This document shows, in pieces, positions 16,267-25,436 of a stretch of DNA of 64,000 nt (position 1 is the stretch's first letter; each line of letters begins with the position of its first letter). Source of the DNA: Xanthobacter sp. NM-59 (GTDB taxonomy: Bacteria > Pseudomonadota > Alphaproteobacteria > Rhizobiales > Xanthobacteraceae); NCBI RefSeq assembly GCF_021401125.1, contig NZ_JACBFQ010000003.1, positions 1-64,000 on the forward strand. Reading direction: 5' to 3'. The notes beneath the pieces are model-generated. The model had not been told where the DNA came from. It saw only the letters and a list, made by a program, of their open reading frames with translations, and did not search any database. Both the position numbers and the translations under genes were made by a program.

Positions 16267-17982
16267 ATGAAGCTCGTCGTCGAACGTCTGGTCGTCGAAT
16301 CCCTGGTGAACGCCTTTCCCGATCAGGCCCACCTGCTCGCCCAGCCGCGCTTCTCCAATCGGGTTGAAGTCGGCCTCGACACGCTGAAGGCCGACGAAAT
16401 CGCCCATCTGCACGATCTGGTACGGCAGAATGGCGGCACCCCCATTCGCGGCCAGGACGAGCAGCTCGCCAACATGGTGCGCGTCTTCCAGTATGATGGG
16501 CCGAAATTCGGCCCCGACGACCTGGAGGACCTGGCCGGCGCGCTGGCGCTGTTCCTGGTGGACAATTGCATTCGCGGCTGGCTGTTCCGCATGAATCCGG
16601 GCGGCAAGCCCGAGCCCTACCTCATCACCCGGCTCGATTACACCCCCGCTGGCGAGGAAGAGGCCGGGCGCGTGATCATCGAGCTGAAGGCCAACAGCCG
16701 CGGCCGCACCAGCATGGAAAACGTGCTGATCCGCTCCAAGGACCTGCGCGGCCTCACCATTCCCGGCACGCTGGCCGCCAAGGGCTGGCTACTGGAGGAC
16801 GCGGCCCTGCTCGCCTCCTTCGACGGCGAAATGGTGCGCTATTTCGACTGGCGCGGCCGCTATGGCCAGCAATTCTCCGCCACCGGCACCGGCATCTTCG
16901 CCGAGGACCCCACCGCCAACCGCCGTGACACCGACTGGGCCCGCAAGTCCACCATCGTGCTGTCCTCCTCGGGCTCCGAAACCCGGCTCGTCAATGACGA
17001 GGAGCTGCTGGGCGAGCGAACGCTGGGCCTGGAAACCTCCGGCTTCTTCCTCGACAAGCTGGTGAAGAAGGCGGAGAAGCAGAACTGCTTCGACATGGCG
17101 GTGGACGAGGCCTTGAAGAAGGCCAAGGACAGCGTGCCCAAGGGCGCCTTCACGGACATGCCCGTGCACCCGCTCATCCTGATGTTCCACCTGGAACTGC
17201 ACCACCACGTGTGGGTGCATGTGGACGACATCAAGCCTTACGAATACCACCCCGAGCTCAAGCAGAAGCTGGTTCTGCCCCCCGAGCAGACCGACCTCAT
17301 CGACATCCTCACCGCCGAGATGAACACGCTCATGGACGACATCGTCGTGGGCAAGTCCGGCGGCACCACGGTGCTGTGCGCGGGTCCGCCCGGCGTCGGC
17401 AAGACGCTGACGGCCGAGGTCTATTCGGAGATCATCCAGCGCCCGCTCTACCGGGTGCATTCGGGCCAGCTGGGGCTCGATGTGGCCACCATGGAGAGCC
17501 AGCTCAAGGACGCCCTCACCCGCGCCCAGCGCTGGGGCGCGGTGATGCTGATCGACGAGGCGGATGTCTATATCAAGCGCCGGCAGGACAACCTCACCAT
17601 GAATGCGGTGGTGGGCGTGTTCCTGCGCGTGCTCGAATATTTCAACGGCCTTCTCTTCCTCACCACCAACCGGGTGGACGATATCGACGAGGCCATCGTC
17701 TCGCGCTGCATCGCCCTCATCAAGTATCACGCCCCGGGCCCTGACGACCGGCGCAAGATCTGGAAGGTGATGGCGGAACAGTTCGGCCTCGGCCTCTCGG
17801 ACCCGCTCATCGACCAGCTCGTGCAGCAGTTTCCGGAGACCTCCGGCCGCGACATCAAGGGCCTGGCCAAGCTGGTGTCCAAGTTCTGCTCGCAGAAGCA
17901 GGTGCCTCCGTCCATCGAGATCTTCCGGCGCTGCGCCATCTTCCGCGCCCTGGACGTCCCGCCCATGGAGGCGGCAGAATAG
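16267..17982 (+). CDS. AAA family ATPase with long N-terminal domain
   Basis: A 571-residue protein. Residues 1-330 form a domain I do not recognise (it includes GYxxPKFG-like and KANSRGRTSMENVL segments and a His-rich LELHHHVWVHVDD). An AAA module follows: Walker A CAGPPGVGKTLTAE near 371-384, Walker B VMLIDEADVY near 426, sensor LFLTTNRVDDIDEAIVSRC with the arginine finger. The C-terminal part (DIKGLAKLVSKFCSQ) fits the AAA lid. Such single-ring ATPases remodel proteins; the target is unknown. It stands alone, ended by a clear terminator. Confidence 0.8.
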   Translation: MKLVVERLVVESLVNAFPDQAHLLAQPRFSNRVEVGLDTLKADEIAHLHDLVRQNGGTPIRGQDEQLANMVRVFQYDGPKFGPDDLEDLAGALALFLVDNCIRGWLFRMNPGGKPEPYLITRLDYTPAGEEEAGRVIIELKANSRGRTSMENVLIRSKDLRGLTIPGTLAAKGWLLEDAALLASFDGEMVRYFDWRGRYGQQFSATGTGIFAEDPTANRRDTDWARKSTIVLSSSGSETRLVNDEELLGERTLGLETSGFFLDKLVKKAEKQNCFDMAVDEALKKAKDSVPKGAFTDMPVHPLILMFHLELHHHVWVHVDDIKPYEYHPELKQKLVLPPEQTDLIDILTAEMNTLMDDIVVGKSGGTTVLCAGPPGVGKTLTAEVYSEIIQRPLYRVHSGQLGLDVATMESQLKDALTRAQRWGAVMLIDEADVYIKRRQDNLTMNAVVGVFLRVLEYFNGLLFLTTNRVDDIDEAIVSRCIALIKYHAPGPDDRRKIWKVMAEQFGLGLSDPLIDQLVQQFPETSGRDIKGLAKLVSKFCSQKQVPPSIEIFRRCAIFRALDVPPMEAAE

Positions 17983-18006
17983 GCTCGCCCCGCGCGAAGA
18001 CCGGAG

Positions 18007-18032
18007 AGCCCGCGCCCAGAGCGCGGGCTTTT
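18007..18032 (+). terminator. Rho-independent terminator after the AAA ATPase
   Basis: Stem AGCCCGCGC / GCGCGGGCT (9 bp perfect), loop CCAGA, then TTTT. It lies 25 bp after the ATPase stop. Confidence 0.8.
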
Positions 18033-18172
18033 CATTTCCGCCCCGCCGACGTCCCAACGGGCACCGACCAAAGCTATACCCCATGCGACATAGCTTCGCA
18101 GCGCGAGGCCATTGTCCCCCAGCCTTCCGCGGTTTCGCGGCGCGGCGGGGGGAGGAGCGTATTTTCCGCAAC

Positions 18173-18237
18173 TTGTTTCTTGGCGGACGGGCGCCTAGCT
18201 AACCCCTCCAGGGACGACATCCATCGTCTGCGCCAAG
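18173..18237 (+). promoter_or_regulatory. Possible promoter and long inverted repeat upstream of the first molbindin gene
   Basis: A plausible sigma-70 pair TTGTTT (18173-18178) and TAGCTA (18196-18201) has a 17-bp spacer. Overlapping it, CTTGGCGGACG (18179-18189) is complementary to CGTCTGCGCCAAG (18225-18237) apart from a 2-nt bulge, with 35 nt between. If the promoter is right, the repeat acts as DNA (operator-like); if transcription starts further upstream it would be an RNA leader fold. I cannot decide between these. Confidence 0.35.
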
Positions 18238-18289
18238 GTCTCTCCCTACGGGCCTGCGATCTTGCTCCGCATAAGACAGGAGAACGAAG

Positions 18290-18496
18290 ATGAAGGTCTC
18301 TGCGCGCAATGCTCTTTCCGGCAAGATCGTCGATCTGAAGAAAGGCACCACCACCTCTCACGTGGTGATCGATGTGAACGGCATGAAGGTCACCGCCTCC
18401 ATCACCAATGAGGCCGTGGAAGACCTGGGCCTCAAGGTGGGTGGCGAAGCCACGGCCATCATCAAGTCTTCGGATGTCATCATCGCCGTGGCCTGA
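18290..18496 (+). CDS. Molbindin, first of three (Mop domain protein)
   Basis: A 68-residue single-domain molybdate-binding protein: MKVSARNALSGKIVDLKKG, then VTASITNEAVEDLGLKVGGE and AIIKSSDVIIAVA. Molbindins assemble into hexamers that bind molybdate or tungstate at subunit interfaces and serve for storage and homeostasis. The three copies here differ from one another at only 11 or so of 68 positions. RBS AGGAG precedes the ATG. Cytoplasmic. Confidence 0.93.
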   Translation: MKVSARNALSGKIVDLKKGTTTSHVVIDVNGMKVTASITNEAVEDLGLKVGGEATAIIKSSDVIIAVA

Positions 18497-18552
18497 GGCG
18501 GCGCGTCGATCTGATTTCACGGCCGGCGCCTCGGCTCTTTCCATTTTCATCG

Positions 18553-18631
18553 CAGCACTAAAGCCGCCGGTCCCTTGGGCTTTATGCGTTTCCCTGGCGC
18601 GAGTGGGGTTCCACTTCGCTGGGAAACGCTC
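18553..18631 (-). repeat. Dispersed intergenic element, copy 3
   Basis: Between molbindin genes 1 and 2. On the minus strand: GCGTTTCCCAGCGAAGTGGAACC, ACTCGCGCCAGGGAAACGCATAAAG and GGCTTTAGTGCTGCG, the same block order as copies 1 and 2. Its presence explains why this spacer (180 bp) is twice as long as the next one (93 bp). Confidence 0.5.
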
Positions 18632-18676
18632 TCGTCTGGCTGCGCTTGGCTCCAGCGAGCATCGGGAGAAGACACA

Positions 18677-18883
18677 ATGAAGGTTTCCGCGCGCAACGCC
18701 CTTCCCGGCAAGATCGTCGACATCAAGAAGGGCGCCACCACAGCCCATGTGGTGATTGACGTGAACGGCCTGAAGGTCACCGCTTCCATCACCAACGAGT
18801 CCGTGGACGAGCTCGCCCTCAAGGTGGGCGGAGACGCCACCGCCATCGTGAAATCCTCTGACGTCATCATCGCGGTGGCCTGA
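18677..18883 (+). CDS. Molbindin, second of three
   Basis: 68 residues, MKVSARNALPGKIVDIKKG. By eye 57 of 68 residues match molbindin 1 and 57 of 68 match molbindin 3. The frame is open upstream to 18575, but that part is the dispersed repeat; GGGAGAAG just before the ATG at 18677 and the alignment with its sister genes fix the start. Confidence 0.93.
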   Translation: MKVSARNALPGKIVDIKKGATTAHVVIDVNGLKVTASITNESVDELALKVGGDATAIVKSSDVIIAVA

Positions 18884-18976
18884 GGCCACCCCAGGGCCCG
18901 CGCCGCAGGCCGCATTGCGGGCCGCGTCGGCGGCGGGCCTTCCGCTTCTTTCTCATTCGAGGTTCAGGAGAGCATC

Positions 18977-19183
18977 ATGAAGGTTTCCGCCCGCAACGCT
19001 TTCCCCGGCAAGATCGTCGACATCAAGAAGGGCGCCACCACAGCCCACGTCGTGCTGGACGTGAACGGCCTCAAGATCACCGCCTCCATCACCAACGAGG
19101 CCGTGGACGATCTGGGCCTGGTGGTGGGCGGCGAAGCCACGGCCATCGTGAAGTCGTCCGAAGTCATCGTGGCGGTGGACTGA
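18977..19183 (+). CDS. Molbindin, third of three
   Basis: 68 residues, MKVSARNAFPGKIVDIKKG, ending IVAVD. Closest at the DNA level to the second copy over the first 120 bases, which suggests a recent tandem duplication. AGGAG lies 8 nt upstream. Replacement of Lys by Val in GLVVGGE and an acidic last residue are the main changes, so ligand-pocket or interface properties may differ from the other two. Confidence 0.93.
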   Translation: MKVSARNAFPGKIVDIKKGATTAHVVLDVNGLKITASITNEAVDDLGLVVGGEATAIVKSSEVIVAVD

Positions 19184-19249
19184 GCACGGATCCGGGCCGC
19201 CCTTGCCCTCGGCCGGGCGGCCCCACTTCGGCGGCACAGCGGAAGGAGA

Positions 19250-20140
19250 TCAGCGGCCGTTGAAATGGACGGTCCCTAGTCCGGAAAGATCATATCCGCC
19301 AAGGGCCTGCGCCCGCGCCTGCAAAGCCGGCGTGTGGCAGAAGGCCACGAACTTCTGGAACGGCGGATCAAAATAAGCCTTGCGCCAGACCAGAAGGTCG
19401 AACCGCTCTTCCACCAGCGGCACGAAATCCAGGTTGAACTGGCGCGCCGCCGCCTCAATGCCCAGCCCCGCGTCCGCCCGCCCACTGGCAATGGCCATGG
19501 CGAGATCGGTTTCCGAGCGCTCGACGGTATCCACCATCATCAGGTCCGCGCGCCGCATCTTCGCGTCTTTCAGCAGGCGATCGAGCACCAGCTCGCTTCC
19601 GGCCTCCGGCTGGCGCTGCTGAAAGCGCAGGCCGCGGGCATCCTTCAGGCTCGCCGGCGCGCGCGGCAGGTCCGGGCGCGAGATCAGGCCCCGGCTGCGG
19701 CGCCCCCACTCCAGCAGCACCCACGGTTCCTGGCCGAAGCGCTCCTCCACCACCGAAACGTTCCAGCCCTCCCCATCGGGCACATGCAATCCGGCGGCGA
19801 TGCACCCGCCCGCCGCCGCCCGGTCCATGCCATCGAGTGTGCCGTCGAAGAAGGCTGCTATGCCGGAACGCGATTCGCGAAGCGCCCATTCCAACAGCGG
19901 GTCATGCCCGCCGGCAAACACCAGGGGACGCGGCGTCGCGGCGCTCGCCCCGCTGGGCTCCTCCGCCTCGCGCCCTTCGGTTTCGGCGCCCAGCCAGGTC
20001 TCGATTTCCTTTCGGGGAAACAAAAGCTTGCCCGTCACTTTCCGAAACGGAAGAGAGCCCGCCGCCACCAGGTCGTAGACCTTGCGCTCCTTCACCCTCA
20101 AAAGGGTCGCGAGCTCACGCGTGGTGAGAAATTCCGACAT
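19250..20140 (-). CDS. HTH regulator with periplasmic-binding-protein-like domain
   Basis: 296 residues. The N-terminus is an excisionase-type winged helix (MSEFLTTRELATLLRVKERK, VYDLVAAGSLPFRKVTGKLL; residues 1-52). The remainder resembles the PBP-like domain (PF12727 type) that in other proteins is linked to molybdate or molybdopterin functions: LVFAGGHDPLLEWALRES, GRADAGLGIEAAARQFNLDF, VPLVEERFDLLVW. No signal peptide, so it is a cytoplasmic one-component regulator. It lies between the molbindins and mog, pointing to a molybdate- or tungstate-responsive role; that link is inference from domain and context. Confidence 0.8.
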   Translation of the reverse strand: MSEFLTTRELATLLRVKERKVYDLVAAGSLPFRKVTGKLLFPRKEIETWLGAETEGREAEEPSGASAATPRPLVFAGGHDPLLEWALRESRSGIAAFFDGTLDGMDRAAAGGCIAAGLHVPDGEGWNVSVVEERFGQEPWVLLEWGRRSRGLISRPDLPRAPASLKDARGLRFQQRQPEAGSELVLDRLLKDAKMRRADLMMVDTVERSETDLAMAIASGRADAGLGIEAAARQFNLDFVPLVEERFDLLVWRKAYFDPPFQKFVAFCHTPALQARAQALGGYDLSGLGTVHFNGR

Positions 20141-20350
20141 GGCGAAGTCCGAAAAAAACGCAAGATGCCCGGAAGGAACAACAGAATAAGGCTATATCCG
20201 CATAGATACGCCGTCACGGAAGGGACGCAAGCGAAACCCGCGCCGGGCCGGCAATGCCTTGCCCAGTTCCGGCGGGCGGCCTAGAGCCATGGTCGAAACG
20301 GCGGGCGCCCGCTGGCGCTGCCCCCTCATGTCCCAGATCGAGGAAACCGC

Positions 20351-20878
20351 ATGGCTCGCATCGGCATCGTCACCATTTCGGACCGCGCCAGCCAGGGCGC
20401 CTATGAGGACAAGAGCGGCCCCGCCATCGAGGCCTGGCTGCGGCACGCCATCACCACGTCCTGGACGGTCGACTATCGCGTCATTCCCGATGGCTTCGAG
20501 AGCGTGCGTGATACGCTGATCGAGATGTGCGACCAGCAACAGCTCGATCTCATCTGCACCACCGGCGGCACCGGCCCGGCCCCACGCGACTTGACCCCGG
20601 AGGCCATGGCCGCGGTAATCCACAAGCCTCTGCCCGGGTTCGGCGAGCAGATGCGGCGCATTTCCCTCAATGAGGTGCCCACCGCCATTCTCTCGCGCCA
20701 GGAAGCCGGGGTGCGGGGCAAGACGCTGATCGTGAACTTGCCGGGAAAGCCCGCCTCCATCGCCGTATGCCTCGGCGCGGTGTTCCCCGCCATTCCCTAC
20801 TGCCTCGACCTGATCGGCGCGGCGCGGATCGAGACCGACCCCGCCGTGGTGGTCGCGTTCCGCCCCAAGGGGGCCTGA
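20351..20878 (+). CDS. mog: Molybdopterin adenylyltransferase (Mog/MoaB family)
   Basis: 175 residues. It activates molybdopterin with ATP before metal insertion in molybdenum cofactor synthesis. Family marks: IGIVTISDRASQGAYEDKSG at the start, TTGGTGPAPRDLTPEA at residues 70-85 (the substrate loop with the conserved Asp), and LPGKPASIAVCLGA near the end. Divergent from the regulator gene, with about 210 bp between them. A GC hairpin follows. Confidence 0.92.
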   Translation: MARIGIVTISDRASQGAYEDKSGPAIEAWLRHAITTSWTVDYRVIPDGFESVRDTLIEMCDQQQLDLICTTGGTGPAPRDLTPEAMAAVIHKPLPGFGEQMRRISLNEVPTAILSRQEAGVRGKTLIVNLPGKPASIAVCLGAVFPAIPYCLDLIGAARIETDPAVVVAFRPKGA

Positions 20879-20883
20879 GCGGG

Positions 20884-20908
20884 GGCGCCCGGAAGCCGCC
20901 CGGGCGCC
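20884..20908. terminator. Bidirectional hairpin between mog and the CDF gene
   Basis: Stem GGCGCCCGG / CCGGGCGCC with a 7-nt loop in the 33-bp gap between convergent stops. The minus-strand copy is followed by CCCCG rather than T residues. Confidence 0.5.
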
Positions 20909-20911
20909 GTC

Positions 20912-21841
20912 TTAGACCACCACCACGCCGTGGTGCTTGGCCTCGGCCTCCGGCTCCACATGGATGGTGAGGATGGCGTCCTTCATGTCCTCCGCGAAGG
21001 CGGTCTCGATGCGGTCGCAAATGGCATGCGCATCGGCCACCGTCATGCGGTCGGGCACCACCATGTGGAACTGCACGAAGGTCATGCGCCCGGCATGGCG
21101 GGTGCGCAGATCATGCACCTCCAGCGCCCCTTCGGCGTGGGTGGAGACCAGCTCGCGAATGCGCGCGACCACGTCCGGCGGCGCCGCCTCGTCCATCAGG
21201 CCCGCCACGGATTCGCGCATCAGGCCCCAGCCCATCCACAGCACGTTGAGCGCCACCAGGCCGGCGATGAGCGGATCGAGCTGCGGCCAGCCGGTGATGG
21301 GCACCAGGACGAAGGCCACCAGCACCCCGACGGAGGTCACCACATCTGAAAGCAGGTGCTTGGCATCGGCGATCAAGGCCGGCGAGCGATGGGCCTTGCC
21401 CACCCGCATCAGCACCCAGCACCACACGGCGTTCAGAACCGTCGCCGCGCCGTTGAAGAGCATGCCGGTGAAGGGCTGGTCCGGCAAATGCGGATCCAGG
21501 AGGCCGTTATAGGCCTCCCGCAGGATGGTGACCGCCGCCAGGGTCACCAGAACCCCCTCCACGACTGCGGAGAGATATTCCGCCTTGTAGTGGCCGAACT
21601 GGTGGTTGGCGTCCGCCGGGCGCGAGGAAATGTGCAGCGCCACCAAGGCCCCAAGTGAGGCCGCGACGTTGATGATGCTTTCCAGCGCATCCGAAAGCAG
21701 CGCCACCGAGCCGGTGACCCACCACGCGATCGTCTTCAAGCCGAGAACAATGATGCCGACGAGCACGCTCGCCGCCGCCACCCAGAGGGCTCTGCGGGTC
21801 ATCCGGGACCTCCTGTCCTCGCCTTCGCCGTGTTGGGACAT
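20912..21841 (-). CDS. Cation diffusion facilitator transporter
   Basis: 309 residues, six membrane helices, inner membrane. Metal-site segments are SDALESI in helix 2 and ADAKHLLSDVVTS in helix 5; the loop motif HQFGHYKAEYLSA follows helix 2. The C-terminal cytoplasmic domain (VHDLRTRHAGRMTFVQFHMV, DAHAICDRIETAF) has the ferredoxin-like fold of the family. It exports divalent metals such as Zn, Fe or Mn against protons. In helix 2 the second acidic position is Glu instead of the Asp of YiiP, so metal choice is uncertain. Confidence 0.9.
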   Translation of the reverse strand: MSQHGEGEDRRSRMTRRALWVAAASVLVGIIVLGLKTIAWWVTGSVALLSDALESIINVAASLGALVALHISSRPADANHQFGHYKAEYLSAVVEGVLVTLAAVTILREAYNGLLDPHLPDQPFTGMLFNGAATVLNAVWCWVLMRVGKAHRSPALIADAKHLLSDVVTSVGVLVAFVLVPITGWPQLDPLIAGLVALNVLWMGWGLMRESVAGLMDEAAPPDVVARIRELVSTHAEGALEVHDLRTRHAGRMTFVQFHMVVPDRMTVADAHAICDRIETAFAEDMKDAILTIHVEPEAEAKHHGVVVV

Positions 21842-21945
21842 CCGAACCGCATCGGGCCACGGGACGCAAGGCGGCTCGTGCGGAGCGGCCAGTTTTTAGC
21901 GATTCCAATCTTGCCCTGCAACATGGCGGAGCGCGGCGCAGCGCC

Positions 21946-22707
21946 TCAATGCGCCATCTGCGCCAGCGCGTTTCGCATGGGCTGGCTCGCCACATGAATG
22001 ACGCCGTCGAAGGGGCTGCTCATTTCCAGGATCAGGAACAGCGCGCCCGCTAGGGAAAGGGCACAGAGAAAGAAGGCCGCCAGCGACACCGCATTCACCG
22101 GCGCGAACAGGCCGAAGCTGATGAAAATAAGGGTGAGCCACACGATGATGACGCCGATGAACACCGGCGGCACGGAGGCGACCGCCTCCCCCACGACGGT
22201 CCAGCGCAGGGCGGCGAGCGTCTTGTAGGCCTCCAGGGATTCCGTGCGCAGCTCCCGCGCGCGCTCCGTCTGCGGCTCAAGGGCCCGGATCTGCAGCCCC
22301 ACCCGCTCCAGCAACCGTTCGGACGCCTCGCTCTGCACCAGGGCGTTCGCGCCGCCGTCCTCCGGCCAGGTTTCCGCGATGGCGTGCCGGGTATAGGCGA
22401 CGAGCGCCGCGCGGGCGCCGTCGGCGCCAGGGCCATAGGTGCGCAGGGCCACGTCAAGGGTAATGAGATCGGTAGCGAAGCGCTGAATGTCGCGTTCGGT
22501 GGTGTCGAAATTGCCTTTCACCGATGCGGTCATCAGGCCGAGAATGAGGGACGCCATGGCCGCGACCATGCCCACGCCCAGCTTCACCGCATCCTCGGTT
22601 CCCTTGGACAAGTGCTCTTCCCGGAGCCGCCGGGCGCCCCACATGCCCAAGCCCACGCCGCCGAAGAGGCCGACGAAGACGACGATCGCCACCAGCAGTG
22701 CCTGCAT
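21946..22707 (-). CDS. DUF4239 (bestrophin-like) membrane protein
   Basis: 253 residues with a helix at the N-terminus (LLVAIVVFVGLFGGVGLGMW), a second near residue 50 (MVAAMASLILGLMTASV), a long soluble helical part and two C-terminal helices (PVFIGVIIVWLTLIFISFGL, AVSLAAFFLCALSLAGALFL). The motif SLILGLMTAS followed by FDTTERDIQRFATDLITLD is typical of DUF4239. No function is established. I chose the ATG at 22707 because the membrane helix starts right behind it. Confidence 0.8.
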   Translation of the reverse strand: MQALLVAIVVFVGLFGGVGLGMWGARRLREEHLSKGTEDAVKLGVGMVAAMASLILGLMTASVKGNFDTTERDIQRFATDLITLDVALRTYGPGADGARAALVAYTRHAIAETWPEDGGANALVQSEASERLLERVGLQIRALEPQTERARELRTESLEAYKTLAALRWTVVGEAVASVPPVFIGVIIVWLTLIFISFGLFAPVNAVSLAAFFLCALSLAGALFLILEMSSPFDGVIHVASQPMRNALAQMAH

Positions 22708-22945
22708 CCGCTTCCCCCCGGGCGCCGGCCTGCCAGGCCGTTGCACCTCTCCCCGCGCCCCAGGTGGAAGGCATGGCGCACAGGGGCGCCGCCCGTCCGA
22801 AGGAAGCGGCGTCTCAAATCATGATTTTCGGGAAGATACAACGGGCGGGTGCGAACCCGGCACCGGCGGGCGCCCGAGATTCGCCCCTCGGGGAGGCAGG
22901 CCAAGGCCCCGCGCGGCCGCAGCCGCGCCGGGCGGTCCGCTGAAC

Positions 22946-23824
22946 TTATTCCGCGGCTTTGGAGGAGGCGTCGGAGGGGGCGTCCTTGCCGGGCACCTCG
23001 GCCGCCAGCTTGGCCTCGGCGTCCTCCTGGGTCTTCAGCACGTCCGGATGGGGCATGGACATGATGTTGTAGCCCGAATCGACGAAGTGCACCTCGCCCG
23101 TCACACCCGTGGACAGGTCCGAGAGCAGGTACAGCGCAGAGCCACCCACTTCCTCGATGGTCACGGTGCGGCGCAGCGGGGCATGGCGCTTCTGATAGTT
23201 GAACATCAGCCGCGCGTCGGCGATGCCGGCGCCCGCCAGGGTGCGCACCGGGCCTGCGGAGATGGCGTTCACGCGGATGCCAGCCGGACCATAGTCCGCA
23301 GCCAGATAGCGCACGGAGGCTTCAAGGGCCGCCTTGGCCACGCCCATCACATTATAGTTCGGCATCACCCGGGTGGACCCGCCATAGGTCAGGGTGATGA
23401 GCGAACCGCCATGGGGCATCAGCGCTGCAGCGCGCTTGGCGATCTCGGTGAAGGAGAAGCAGGAAATGACCATGGTGCGCGAGAAATTCTCGCGGCTGGT
23501 ATCCGCATAGCGCCCCTTCAGCTCCGATTTGTCGGAGAAGGCCACCGCATGCACCAGGAAATCCAGGGTGCCCCACTTTTCCTTCAGCGTCTCGAACACC
23601 GCATCGACGCTCTTCACATCCTCAACGTCGCACGGCAACAGGATGGAGGAGCCGACACTCTCGGCCAGGGGCCGCACGCGCTTGGCCATGCCTTCGCCCT
23701 GGTAGCTGAAGGCGAGCTCCGCCCCCTGCCCCGCCAGCGCCTTGGCGATGCCCCAGGCGATGGAGTGGTCGTTGGCGACGCCCATCACGAGCCCGCGCTT
23801 GCCTTTCATCAGGTCCTGCATCAC
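22946..23824 (-). CDS. fabI: Enoyl-ACP reductase (NADH)
   Basis: 292 residues, short-chain dehydrogenase fold. NADH-binding GLVMGVANDHSIAWGIAKAL at residues 11-30; catalytic Tyr157 and Lys164 in NYNVMGVAKAA, with the second conserved tyrosine at 147 in TLTYGGS. It catalyses the last reduction of each fatty-acid elongation round. The C-terminal tail after residue 270 is longer and more charged than in E. coli. Last gene of a fabA-fabB-fabI group on the minus strand, with about 215 bp between fabB and fabI that may hold its own promoter. Confidence 0.95.
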   Translation of the reverse strand: MMQDLMKGKRGLVMGVANDHSIAWGIAKALAGQGAELAFSYQGEGMAKRVRPLAESVGSSILLPCDVEDVKSVDAVFETLKEKWGTLDFLVHAVAFSDKSELKGRYADTSRENFSRTMVISCFSFTEIAKRAAALMPHGGSLITLTYGGSTRVMPNYNVMGVAKAALEASVRYLAADYGPAGIRVNAISAGPVRTLAGAGIADARLMFNYQKRHAPLRRTVTIEEVGGSALYLLSDLSTGVTGEVHFVDSGYNIMSMPHPDVLKTQEDAEAKLAAEVPGKDAPSDASSKAAE

Positions 23825-24039
23825 CCACCCTTAGAGCATTGTCCCGAGGGGACCGCACCTGTCCGCGAAACCGGTCCGGAGGCCCATATTCAGGTCCGCC
23901 CCCGCGCCCGGCACCACCGCAAAGCGGCAGCGAAATCGCACATCACCCGGCGATAGCAGACGCGGCCCCGCCGCGCCACGCTTTCGCCGTCACCTCTTCC
24001 GACCGATCTTTACAATGCGTGTACGCGGACGAGCCGCCC

Positions 24040-25257
24040 TCACGCATCCAGATGCTTGATGACGAGGCTGGCATTGGTGCCGCCGAAGCCGAAGCCGTTG
24101 GAGAGCACATGGCCGAGCTTCGCATTGTCCACACGCTTGCGCACGATGGGCATGTCAGCGAAGGCCGGATCGATTTCCTCGATATTGGCGCTCTCGCAGA
24201 TGAAGCCGTTCTGCATCATCAGGATGGAATAGATGGCCTCGTGCACGCCGGTGGCGCCCTGGGAATGGCCCGTCAGCGACTTGGTGGCCGAGATGGGCGG
24301 GCACTTGTCCCCAAACACCGCGCGAATGGCCTCGATCTCCTTGAGATCACCGATGGGGGTCGAGGTGGCGTGCGGGTTGATATAGTCGATGGGCGCCTTC
24401 ACCGTGCTCATGGCGAGCTTCATGGCGCGCTCGGCACCCTCGCCGGAGGGAGCGACCATGTCGGCGCCGTCGGAGGTGGCGCCATAGCCGACGATTTCCG
24501 CATAGATACGGGCGCCGCGCGCCTTGGCATGCTCCAGCTCTTCCAGCACCAGCACGCCGGCGCCGCCGGAAATCACGAAGCCATCGCGATTCTTGTCATA
24601 GGCACGGGAGGCCACGGCCGGGCGGTCATTATAGGCGGACGACATGGCGCCCATGCCGTCGAACAGCACGGACAGGGTCCAGTGCAGATCCTCGCAGCCG
24701 CCGGCAAAAATGATGTCCTGCTTGCCGTACTGGATCAGCTCGTAGGCATTGCCGATGCAAATGTTCGTGGTCGCGCAGGCGGCCGAGATGGAATAGCTCA
24801 GCCCCTTGATCTTGAACCAGGTGGAGAGCGTCGCGGAGGCGGTGGAAGCCATGGCCTTGGGCACCGCGAACGGGCCCACGCGCTTGGGCCCCTTCTCGCG
24901 GGCGATGTCGGCCGCCTCGACGATGGTCTTGGTGGACGAGCCGCCCGAGCCCATGACGATGCCGGTGCGGATGTTGGAAACCTCATTGGCCTCCAGCCCC
25001 GCATCGCGGATGGCCTGATCCATGGCCACATGGTTCCAGGCGGTGCCGCCGCCGTGGAAGCGCATGGCCCGGCGGTCCACGACCTCCTCGGCGTTCAGGG
25101 TCGGCGCGCCCTGCACCTGGGAGCGAAAGCCGAGCTTGGCATAATCCTCGGCAAAGGTGATGCCGCTCTTGGCCTCTCGCAGGCTCGCGAGGACCTCCTG
25201 CGTGTTGTTGCCGATGGACGAGACGATGCCCATCCCGGTGACGACGACGCGGCGCAT
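24040..25257 (-). CDS. fabB: 3-oxoacyl-ACP synthase I
   Basis: 405 residues, thiolase fold. Nucleophile Cys161 in SAACATTN, then HATSTPIGD near 297 and [12 protein letters not shown] near 331 give the Cys-His-His triad of condensing enzymes. It extends unsaturated and saturated acyl-ACP chains and, with FabA, makes monounsaturated fatty acids. It follows fabA with 179 bp between. Confidence 0.95.
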   Translation of the reverse strand: MRRVVVTGMGIVSSIGNNTQEVLASLREAKSGITFAEDYAKLGFRSQVQGAPTLNAEEVVDRRAMRFHGGGTAWNHVAMDQAIRDAGLEANEVSNIRTGIVMGSGGSSTKTIVEAADIAREKGPKRVGPFAVPKAMASTASATLSTWFKIKGLSYSISAACATTNICIGNAYELIQYGKQDIIFAGGCEDLHWTLSVLFDGMGAMSSAYNDRPAVASRAYDKNRDGFVISGGAGVLVLEELEHAKARGARIYAEIVGYGATSDGADMVAPSGEGAERAMKLAMSTVKAPIDYINPHATSTPIGDLKEIEAIRAVFGDKCPPISATKSLTGHSQGATGVHEAIYSILMMQNGFICESANIEEIDPAFADMPIVRKRVDNAKLGHVLSNGFGFGGTNASLVIKHLDA

Positions 25258-25436
25258 GTCAAATCCCCATTGGAACGCACGGTTCGGGCCTCGGCCCCTG
25301 TCCTGGCCGGCCTCGAGCGGAAGAGCTCAAGGGCCAGGCGGGCTCGCCGATGCTCCGGTTTCGCCCTGCCGCCGGGGTCCGTTCACAGGTCCCGTCGGCG
25401 GAAGGCATGATGGCGGCGGATCGTGGCGGCGCCTTG

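Noticed and set aside
16789..18171. A 460-codon minus-strand frame
   Set aside because: Shadow of the AAA ATPase; His/Leu/Glu-rich antisense pattern.
18179..18289. A molybdenum-cofactor riboswitch before the molbindins
   Set aside because: The inverted repeat invites the idea, but I could not match the conserved core of the Moco RNA, and a plausible promoter overlaps the stem.
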